Of a stretch of 64,000 bases of DNA, positions 58,251 through 64,000 are shown piece by piece. The notes beneath the pieces were generated by a model, which was not told the origin of the DNA, did no database searches, and saw only the letters and a program-made list of their open reading frames with translations. This DNA is from Amphibiibacter pelophylacis (GTDB taxonomy: Bacteria > Pseudomonadota > Gammaproteobacteria > Burkholderiales > Burkholderiaceae_C): the NCBI RefSeq assembly GCF_037688875.1, contig NZ_JAWDIE010000016.1, positions 21,630 through 85,629 on the forward strand. Direction: 5' to 3'. The translations under genes and the position numbers were made by a program. Position 1 is the stretch's first letter, and every line of letters starts with the position of its first letter.

Positions 58251-59338
58251 GCACGCCCCAGCTCGCGGCCCGCTGGCTGCACGAGGCGGACGCTGGCCTG
58301 CCCTGGCTGGCCGACCCGGTGCGCGACTGGCTGGACAACTGGCGCGGCCACGCGGCGCTGGTCTGCGGCGCGCCGGGCGCGGGCCAGCTTCCCGCCGCCG
58401 CCGCCTGGGCCAAGGCCTGGCTGTGCGACAGCGCGGCCGCGGCCCGCCAGCGGGGCGAGCCCAGCCCGCTGGCCTGCGGCCAGTGCCAGCCCTGCCGCTG
58501 GTTCGCGGCGCGCCAGCATCCGGATGTCTGCTGGGTCAGCAGCGAAGCGCAGGCGCAGGCCTGGGAGCTGGCCAACGCGGGCGAAGCCGTTGACGAGGCC
58601 AAACCCGCTGCGGCCGGCAAAAAACCGCGCAAGCCCAGCGCCGAGTTGCGCGTGGTCGCCGTACGCGCTGCAATTGCCTGGGCGCAGCGCCCGCCGCAGC
58701 ACAGCCCGCGCCGGGTGATGGTGCTGTCGCCCGCTCAGGCCATGAACGACATCAGCGCCAACGCCCTGCTCAAGACGCTGGAGGAGCCTATCGGCGAGAC
58801 CCGGCTGCTGCTGTGCGTGGACGACCCCGGCCGCCTGCTGCCCACCGTGCGCAGCCGCTGCCAGCGCCTGGATCTTCCGCCCGTGCTGCCGGATCAGGTT
58901 CTGCCCTGGCTGAGCGGCCACATCGGCGGCGACGCGCCCGTGCTGTTGGCCGCCGCAGGCACGGCGCTGCGCGCGCTGGAGCTTTACGCCCAGGGCATCA
59001 GCGCCGCCGCCTGGCAGCGCCTGCCGGCCCGCGCACTGCAGGGCGAAGCGCCCGCGCTGGCCGACTGGCCGCTGCCGGTGCTGCTGGCCAGCCTGATCAA
59101 GCTGGTGCACGATCTTCAGTGCGCGCATCTGGGCGGAACGCCGCAGTTTTTCCCGGCGGATGCGCTGGCGGTCTGGTCGACAGACCTCAACGATCTGGAC
59201 GCCCGGCGGCCCGGCGAAGCCCTGGCCACACTGGCGCGCTGGGGCCAGCGACTGACCGCGCTGGTGCGCCACGAAGGCCACGCCTGGAACGCCGCCATCC
59301 TGCTGCCCGCGCTGCTGCAGTGGCGTCTGGCGGCCTGA
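58247..59338 (+). CDS. holB: DNA polymerase III delta-prime subunit
   Basis: This 363-residue clamp-loader subunit starts at GTG that overlaps the tmk stop (GTGA). The P-loop region GAPGAGQLPAAAA lacks the Lys-Ser/Thr, as expected for delta-prime, which does not hydrolyse ATP. The zinc module CGQCQPCRWF is present, and the SRC motif appears as PTVRSRCQRLDLPP. NALLKTLEEP matches the sensor region. A Lys/Ala/Pro-rich insertion (AKPAAAGKKPRKPSA) precedes the core. Placement after tmk is typical. Confidence 0.92.
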   Translation: MSTPQLAARWLHEADAGLPWLADPVRDWLDNWRGHAALVCGAPGAGQLPAAAAWAKAWLCDSAAAARQRGEPSPLACGQCQPCRWFAARQHPDVCWVSSEAQAQAWELANAGEAVDEAKPAAAGKKPRKPSAELRVVAVRAAIAWAQRPPQHSPRRVMVLSPAQAMNDISANALLKTLEEPIGETRLLLCVDDPGRLLPTVRSRCQRLDLPPVLPDQVLPWLSGHIGGDAPVLLAAAGTALRALELYAQGISAAAWQRLPARALQGEAPALADWPLPVLLASLIKLVHDLQCAHLGGTPQFFPADALAVWSTDLNDLDARRPGEALATLARWGQRLTALVRHEGHAWNAAILLPALLQWRLAA

Positions 59339-59402
59339 ACACCGGGGCCAGGCGGGGCTGGATGGCCCTGACGCCGGGCGGCTTTGCCGCTAAAATGCCC
59401 GC

Positions 59403-59759
59403 ATGTCTGCAAGCCCGTCTCCCGTGATTTCCCTGGCGCCGCATGTCTATGGCGATGTCCAGGCGCTCTACCAGGCCTATATGCCGCTCTTTCTGGAAGG
59501 CGGCCTGTTTATCCCAACGACGCGCGAGCTGCGCCTGGGCGACCGCGTCGCCATCGACATCGGGCTGCCCGACAGCCCCGAACCCATTCCCGTCACCGGC
59601 ACCATCGCCTGGATCACCCCCGCGCACGCCGGAGCGGGTCGGCCGCGGGGCGTGGGCATCCGCTTCTCGCGCGACAGCGCCCAGAGCGGCCTGCGCCAGC
59701 GCATTGAAGCCCAGCTGGGCACGCTGATGGCCTCGACCCTGCCGACCTTCACGCTCTGA
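59403..59759 (+). CDS. pilZ: PilZ-domain protein
   Basis: This 118-residue protein has the single-domain PilZ fold with LRLGDRVAIDIGLPDS, PVTGTIAWITPAHAG and RGVGIRFSRD. It lacks the N-terminal RxxxR c-di-GMP motif, like Pseudomonas PilZ, which works in type IV pilus biogenesis without binding c-di-GMP. The holB-pilZ order supports that subgroup. It is 64 bp after holB and just before tatD. Confidence 0.87.
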   Translation: MSASPSPVISLAPHVYGDVQALYQAYMPLFLEGGLFIPTTRELRLGDRVAIDIGLPDSPEPIPVTGTIAWITPAHAGAGRPRGVGIRFSRDSAQSGLRQRIEAQLGTLMASTLPTFTL

Positions 59760-59764
59760 TTGCC

Positions 59765-60559
59765 ATGTTCACCGACTCCCACTGCCACCTCAATTTCCCC
59801 GATTTTGCCGACATGTCCGCCGTGCTGGCCGCGATGCGCGCCGCTCAGGTCGATGAAGCACTGTGCATTTCCACGCTGATGGAAACCCTGCCCGACGTGA
59901 TCCGCCTGGCCGAAAACCACGCCCCGCTGTGGGCGACGGTGGGCGTGCATCCCGACAACGAGGGCGTGACCGAGCCCACAGTGGACGATCTGTGCCACTG
60001 GGCGCAGCACCCGCGCGTGCTGGGCATCGGCGAGACGGGGCTGGATTACTACCGCCTGGGCGAGCGCACCGTGGCCGACATGCAGTGGCAGCGCGACCGC
60101 TTTGCCGTACACATCGAAGCAGCGCAGCGCAGCGGTTTGCCGCTCATCATCCACACCCGCAGCGCCAGCGAAGACACGGTGGCGATGCTGCGCGAAGCCC
60201 AGCGCGCCGGGCCGGTGACGGGCGTTTTCCACTGCTTCACCGAAACCGACACCGTGGCGCGTCAGGCGCTGGAGCTGGGGTTTTACATCTCGCTGTCGGG
60301 CATCGTCACCTTCAAAAATGCCCGCGATCTGCAGGACGTGGCCCGCTGGCTGCCGCAGGATCGGCTGCTCATCGAAACCGACAGCCCTTACCTGGCGCCC
60401 GTGCCACACCGGGGCAAGACCAACCAGCCGGCTTTCGTCTCGCACGTCGCGGCCTTCCTGGCCGAGCTGCGCGGCGAAGCGCTGCACGATCTGGCCAGCG
60501 CCACCACGCGCAACTTCCGCACGCTGTTCGCGGCGAAGTGGCGGGCGCAAACCCACTAA
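59765..60559 (+). CDS. tatD: TatD-family metal-dependent DNase
   Basis: This 264-residue TIM-barrel hydrolase has metal motifs DSHCHLNF, GETGLDYYRLGE, IHTRSASEDT, FHCFTE and ETDSPYLAPVP, in the order of TatD/YcfH. Members act as 3'-5' exonucleases or DNases in repair. It follows pilZ by 5 bp and is the last gene of the mltG operon. Exact subtype (TatD, YcfH or YjjV) is uncertain. Confidence 0.92.
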   Translation: MFTDSHCHLNFPDFADMSAVLAAMRAAQVDEALCISTLMETLPDVIRLAENHAPLWATVGVHPDNEGVTEPTVDDLCHWAQHPRVLGIGETGLDYYRLGERTVADMQWQRDRFAVHIEAAQRSGLPLIIHTRSASEDTVAMLREAQRAGPVTGVFHCFTETDTVARQALELGFYISLSGIVTFKNARDLQDVARWLPQDRLLIETDSPYLAPVPHRGKTNQPAFVSHVAAFLAELRGEALHDLASATTRNFRTLFAAKWRAQTH

Positions 60560-60634
60560 TCACTCTCTTTTCGCACACAGCGAGCCCAGATTCCCCGCCG
60601 TGGAGGGGGGGCCCGCGAGAGGGCTGGGTCGGAC

Positions 60635-61111
60635 TTATTTCACCCCGCTCGACCCAAATCCGCCCGCGCCGCGCTGGCTGTCGCCGAAGGCCTCCACGCG
60701 CTGGAACTGCGCCTGAACCACCGGGACGATGATGAGCTGCGCCAGTCGATCCAGCGGCTGTAGCGTGTAAGGCTGGCTGCTGCGGTTCCAGCAGCTGACC
60801 ATCAGCGTCCCGGTGTAATCCGAGTCGATCAGGCCCACGAGGTTGCCCAGCACGATGCCGTTTTTGTGGCCCAGACCCGAGCGGGGCAGGATCATTGCCG
60901 CGTAGGCCGGGTCGCCGATGTGGATGGCCATGCCGGTCGAAACCAGCTCGCACTGGCCGGGCTGCAGCGTCAGCGGTGCATCGATGCAGGCGCGCAGATC
61001 CAGTCCAGCGCTGCCGGGCGTGGCGTAGGCGCTGGCACTGGTGTCGGGCGCGTGGGGCGCCAGGCGCTCGTCGAGCAGGCGAAAAGCGATGGTGGGGCGT
61101 GCAGTTGTCAT
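60635..61111 (-). CDS. dut: dUTP diphosphatase
   Basis: This 158-residue trimeric enzyme splits dUTP to dUMP and pyrophosphate, keeping uracil out of DNA. Motifs PRSGLGHKNGIVLGN, GLIDSDYTG, RLAQLIIVPV and the C-terminal GAGGFGSSG arm are all intact. The N-terminal ATG at 61111 overlaps the coaBC stop by 4 bp, the usual coaBC-dut coupling of proteobacteria. Confidence 0.95.
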   Translation of the reverse strand: MTTARPTIAFRLLDERLAPHAPDTSASAYATPGSAGLDLRACIDAPLTLQPGQCELVSTGMAIHIGDPAYAAMILPRSGLGHKNGIVLGNLVGLIDSDYTGTLMVSCWNRSSQPYTLQPLDRLAQLIIVPVVQAQFQRVEAFGDSQRGAGGFGSSGVK

Positions 61112-62394
61112 GATGCGGTCGAAGAAGGGGGCAGCCGCCGCGCAATTTCGTCCACCAGCCGTCGCGCTAGGGCGGTTTTGCTGGCGGTGGGCCAGGTTTG
61201 TGCGCCGCTGGCGTCGATCAGGGTGAGGCTGTTGTCGTCGCGGCCGAAGGTGTCCGGGCCCAAATTGCCGACGATGAGCGGAATGCCTTTGCGCAGGCGT
61301 TTGGCGCTGGCCAGTTCGACCAGGTTCTGGCTCTCGGCGGCGAAACCCACGCAATAGAGCTGGCCGCTGCGCGCGCGCGGCAGCGCGGCCAGGGTGGCGA
61401 GCACGTCGGGGTTTTCGGTCATGGCGACGGCGGGTGGGGCGCTGCCGGGCGCTTTCTTGATTTTGTGGGTTGACACTTCGACCGGGCGCCAGTCGGCGAC
61501 GGCGGCGGTGGCGATGAACACGTCGTTCTGGTCGGCCAGCGGCAGCGCGGCGTCCAGCAGCTGCTGCGCGCTGGAAAAATCCACCCGGCGCACCCCCACG
61601 GGCGTGGGCAGGCTGACCGGCCCGGCCAGCAGCGTGACCTCGGCCCCGGCCTGCGCGGCGGCGCGGGCGATGGCAAAACCCATTTTCCCGCTGGAGCGGT
61701 TAGTCAGGCCACGCACCGGGTCCAGCGCCTCGAAGCTGGGTCCGGCGCTGACCAGCACGCGGCGTCCCGCCAGGGTTTTGGGCGTGAGCGCGGCGATGCA
61801 GCGCTCCAGCAGCTCGGCGGGCTCGATCATGCGGCCATCGCCGGTTTCGCCGCAGGCCTGATCGCCGCTGGCCGGGCCCCACAGGGCGATGCCGTCGGCG
61901 GCGAGCTGACGCACGTGGCGCTGCGTGGCCGGGTTGGCCCACATTTCGCGGTTCATGGCGGGCGCGACGGCCAGCGGGCAGCCGGGCGGGCGGGCCAGCG
62001 CGGTCAGGCCGATCAGGCTGTCGGACAGGCCCAGCGCGATCTGCGCCAGGGTGTTGGCACTGGCCGGAGCGACCAGCATCAGGTCGGCTTCGCGCGTGGC
62101 GTTGATGTGCGGCATGGCGTTGCCGTCCAGCCCCGCGCGGCCCTGCCAGCTGCTGGTGATGACCTCGCGGCCGGACAGCGTCTGCAGCGTCAGCGGGGTG
62201 ATGAAGCGCTGCGCCGCATCGCTCATCATGACCTGCACGGTGGCGCCCGCGCGGCCCAGATCGCGCACCAGCTGGGCAATCTTGTAGCCCGCGATGCCGC
62301 CAGACAGGGCGACCAGAATGTGTTTTCCGGCCAGTTCGCCGCCGCTGGCGTCCGGGGCCATGGCGGGGGACGAAAGGGGAGCGATAGCGCTCAT
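61108..62394 (-). CDS. coaBC: Bifunctional phosphopantothenoylcysteine decarboxylase/synthetase
   Basis: This 428-residue fusion makes 4'-phosphopantetheine for CoA. The CoaC part has flavin site LVALSGGIAGYKIAQLVRDL, active His in MPHINATREADL, PAMNREMWANPATQRH and Cys in ACGETGDGRM. The CoaB part begins near GRRVLVSAGPSFEALDPVRG with NRSSGKMG and the KIKK loop. Start and end overlap neighbours by 4 bp, giving a tight yciO-type gene-coaBC-dut unit. Confidence 0.95.
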   Translation of the reverse strand: MSAIAPLSSPAMAPDASGGELAGKHILVALSGGIAGYKIAQLVRDLGRAGATVQVMMSDAAQRFITPLTLQTLSGREVITSSWQGRAGLDGNAMPHINATREADLMLVAPASANTLAQIALGLSDSLIGLTALARPPGCPLAVAPAMNREMWANPATQRHVRQLAADGIALWGPASGDQACGETGDGRMIEPAELLERCIAALTPKTLAGRRVLVSAGPSFEALDPVRGLTNRSSGKMGFAIARAAAQAGAEVTLLAGPVSLPTPVGVRRVDFSSAQQLLDAALPLADQNDVFIATAAVADWRPVEVSTHKIKKAPGSAPPAVAMTENPDVLATLAALPRARSGQLYCVGFAAESQNLVELASAKRLRKGIPLIVGNLGPDTFGRDDNSLTLIDASGAQTWPTASKTALARRLVDEIARRLPPSSTAS

Positions 62395-63023
62395 GCGTCC
62401 AGCCCCAGCAGCGCCGGATCGCCCTGGCCGATGCGCACAATGACGGGCGCGCTGTCGTCGCTCATGTCCACGACGGTGGTCGGCTGCATGGGGCAGGCGC
62501 CCGCGTCGATGATGACGGCCAGGCGCTTGCCGAAGTGGCTGTCGATGTCGTCGGCGTCGTTCAGGGGCTCGGTCTCGCCCGGCGGAATCAGCGTCGTGGC
62601 CAGCAGCGGGCCGCCGTGCTCGGCCAGCAGCGCCTGAGTCACGGCGTGATCCGGCACGCGCAGGCCGATGGTGCGCCGCGAGGGGTGCGAGAGACGGCGC
62701 GGCACCTCTTTGGTCGCTTCCAGAATGAAGGTGAACGGCCCCGGCGTGCCCAGCTTGAGGCGGCGAAACTGCGCGTTGTCCACGCGCGCGTAGCTGGCCA
62801 GCTCGGACAGGTCGCGGCACAGCAGCGTCAGATGATGGCGGTCATCGACAGCGCGAATCTGGCGCAACGCCTGTGCGGCGTCCTTGTCGTCGATCTGGCA
62901 GACCAGCGCGTAGCTGGAATCGGTGGGCACGGCCAGCACGCCGCCGCCCTGCAGCAGGCTGGCGGCCTGGCGCAGCAGGCGGGGCTGCGGGTTGTCGGGG
63001 TGGAGCGTCAGTCTCTGGGCCAT
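62391..63023 (-). CDS. Sua5/YciO/YrdC-family protein (YciO type)
   Basis: This 210-residue protein has the YrdC fold that binds RNA and ATP. It contains VLAVPTDSSYALVCQI, RHHLTLLCRDLSELASYARV, TPGPFTFILEATKEVPRRL and RRTIGLRVPDH. YrdC/TsaC makes threonylcarbamoyl-AMP for the t6A tRNA modification; the YciO branch is a paralogue with weaker or unclear activity. The adjacent PHP gene repeats the yciV-yciO pair of E. coli, supporting YciO. Confidence 0.87.
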   Translation of the reverse strand: MAQRLTLHPDNPQPRLLRQAASLLQGGGVLAVPTDSSYALVCQIDDKDAAQALRQIRAVDDRHHLTLLCRDLSELASYARVDNAQFRRLKLGTPGPFTFILEATKEVPRRLSHPSRRTIGLRVPDHAVTQALLAEHGGPLLATTLIPPGETEPLNDADDIDSHFGKRLAVIIDAGACPMQPTTVVDMSDDSAPVIVRIGQGDPALLGLDA

Positions 63024-63073
63024 GGGGCGGGCAGTCGGTTCGGGTCGTCAGAAGTTCGGCGGGGAAGAAGCCG

Positions 63074-63961
63074 TCAGTGAAGGGCGGGGCGCTGGATGCG
63101 CTCTTGCAGCCGCGTCCAGACGGGGGTGAGACCTTCTGGCATGTCGGGACACTGGCCGAGGTGGATTTTGCTCTCGTGTGGATCGTGGAAATCGCTGCCG
63201 TGCGAGGCCAGCAGTCCGCGTTCCTGCGCCACGCGGGCGTAAAAGGCGACGTCGCTGCTGCGGTGGCTGCCGGTGACAACTTCCACCGCCTGGCCGCCTA
63301 GCGCGGTGAACTGCTCGTGCAACTGCTCGCGCTGGAGCGCGTCGTAGCGGTAGCGCCCCGGGTGCGCCAGCACGGCGATGCCGCCTGAATCGGCGATCCA
63401 GCCCAGAGCGTCCTGCAGCGTCGCCCAGACATGCGGCACATAGCCGGGCTTGCCGGGCGTGAGGTAGCGGCCGAAGACCTCCTGCGTGTGGCGGCACACG
63501 CCTTGCGCGACCAGCCAGCGCGCGAAATGCGCCCGCGAGACCAGATCCGGGTTGCGCACATACTGCATCGCGCCGTCGAAAGCGCCGGGGATGCCGGCTT
63601 CGGCCAGGCCATCGGCCATGCGCTGCGCTCGCGCCAGGCGGTCGTGGCGGATGTGCGCCAGTCCCGTCAGCAGGCCGGGGTGGTTTTCGTCCACACCCAG
63701 GCCGACGATGTGCACGGTTTCGTTCATCAGGCTGACGGAAATCTCGACCCCGCTCAGGAAAGCGATGCCTGCCTCACGCGCCGCAGCTCGCGCCAGCGCG
63801 ATGCCATCCACCGTGTCGTGATCGGTCAGCGCCCACAGATCAACGCCGTTGCTGCGGGCCATGTCGGCCAACGCCTCGGGCGTCTGGGTGCCGTCGGAAA
63901 ACACCGAGTGACAGTGAAGATCGGGCCGCCGGAATGCGGCTGCGGGGGGCGAAGTATGCAT
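63074..63961 (-). CDS. PHP-domain phosphoesterase (YciV/RNase AM-like)
   Basis: This 295-residue protein has the polymerase-histidinol phosphatase metal set DLHCHSVFSDGTQTPEAL, ALTDHDTVDG, VLAHPGRY and GSDFHDPHESK. YciV (Rnm) of E. coli is a 5'-3' exoribonuclease and 3',5'-nucleotide phosphatase that trims rRNA 5' ends. Fusion or insertion domains are not evident. The gene starts at 63961 and lies 50 bp before the YciO-type gene on the same strand. Confidence 0.87.
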   Translation of the reverse strand: MHTSPPAAAFRRPDLHCHSVFSDGTQTPEALADMARSNGVDLWALTDHDTVDGIALARAAAREAGIAFLSGVEISVSLMNETVHIVGLGVDENHPGLLTGLAHIRHDRLARAQRMADGLAEAGIPGAFDGAMQYVRNPDLVSRAHFARWLVAQGVCRHTQEVFGRYLTPGKPGYVPHVWATLQDALGWIADSGGIAVLAHPGRYRYDALQREQLHEQFTALGGQAVEVVTGSHRSSDVAFYARVAQERGLLASHGSDFHDPHESKIHLGQCPDMPEGLTPVWTRLQERIQRPALH

Positions 63962-64000
63962 GGCGACAGTCTAGCGCGTGGCGGGACGTGGCGTGGGGGG

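Noticed and set aside
58337..58420. Loss of the P-loop Lys in the HolB N terminus as a possible mutation
   Set aside because: Delta-prime subunits normally have a degenerate P-loop and do not hydrolyse ATP.
60600..60634. GC-rich hairpin-like sequence between tatD and dut
   Set aside because: Pairing is weak and lacks T runs. It may aid convergent termination but is not supported.

Overview
The window is high-GC chromosomal DNA from a betaproteobacterium, most likely Burkholderiales (Comamonadaceae-like). Support comes from the gene orders rnhA-yafS-gloB-mltD, mltG-tmk-holB-pilZ-tatD and odhA-odhB-lpdA, a tmRNA whose tag resembles the beta-proteobacterial ANDERFALAA type, and the overall codon use. 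About 55 protein genes, one tmRNA and several intrinsic terminators can be supported. No rRNA, tRNA, insertion sequence or CRISPR array was seen.

Layout. 1-4289: start of glnE (cut by the window edge), a nitrilase-family amidase, tmRNA ssrA, nadB and ispD. 4290-13225: an accessory island with toxin-antitoxin remnants, a WYL-domain regulator, three consecutive dynamin-like GTPase genes and a NERD-nuclease/UvrD-like helicase. The last four genes overlap or nearly touch. The three dynamin genes are much AT-richer than everything around them, and a 16-bp near-identical palindromic repeat lies at each end of the cassette. 13270-17792: two small ORFs, queE, a chemotaxis receptor, a transglycosylase-like protein and rnhA. 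17866-21373: yafS-like methyltransferase, gloB and mltD. 21443-31852: a type II secretion cluster (gspG-H-I-J-K-L-M-N-D-E on minus, gspC divergent) with no gspF. 31880-33235: a HipA-like kinase gene.

33319-46183 holds a complete reductive pyrimidine catabolic route. PreT/PreA reduce uracil or thymine, dihydropyrimidinase opens the ring, and a ureidopropionase-type amidohydrolase releases beta-alanine. An omega-aminotransferase then makes malonate semialdehyde and an MmsA-type dehydrogenase makes acetyl-CoA. An NCS1 transporter and TetR and LysR regulators accompany the pathway, and a RhuM-family gene sits beside the TetR gene. 46294-52256: 2-oxoglutarate dehydrogenase genes odhA, odhB and lpdA with a small unrelated ORF between odhB and lpdA. 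52770-64000: rho, rpmE, an SDR gene, ygfZ, mltG-tmk-holB-pilZ-tatD, and dut-coaBC-yciO-type gene-PHP phosphoesterase.

The best candidate for an undescribed system is the WYL/three-dynamin/NERD-helicase cassette. It recalls the LeoABC/Eleos bacterial dynamins linked to phage defence but has an added nuclease-helicase gene and its own WYL regulator. All functions are inferred from sequence motifs and gene context; no similarity search was run.
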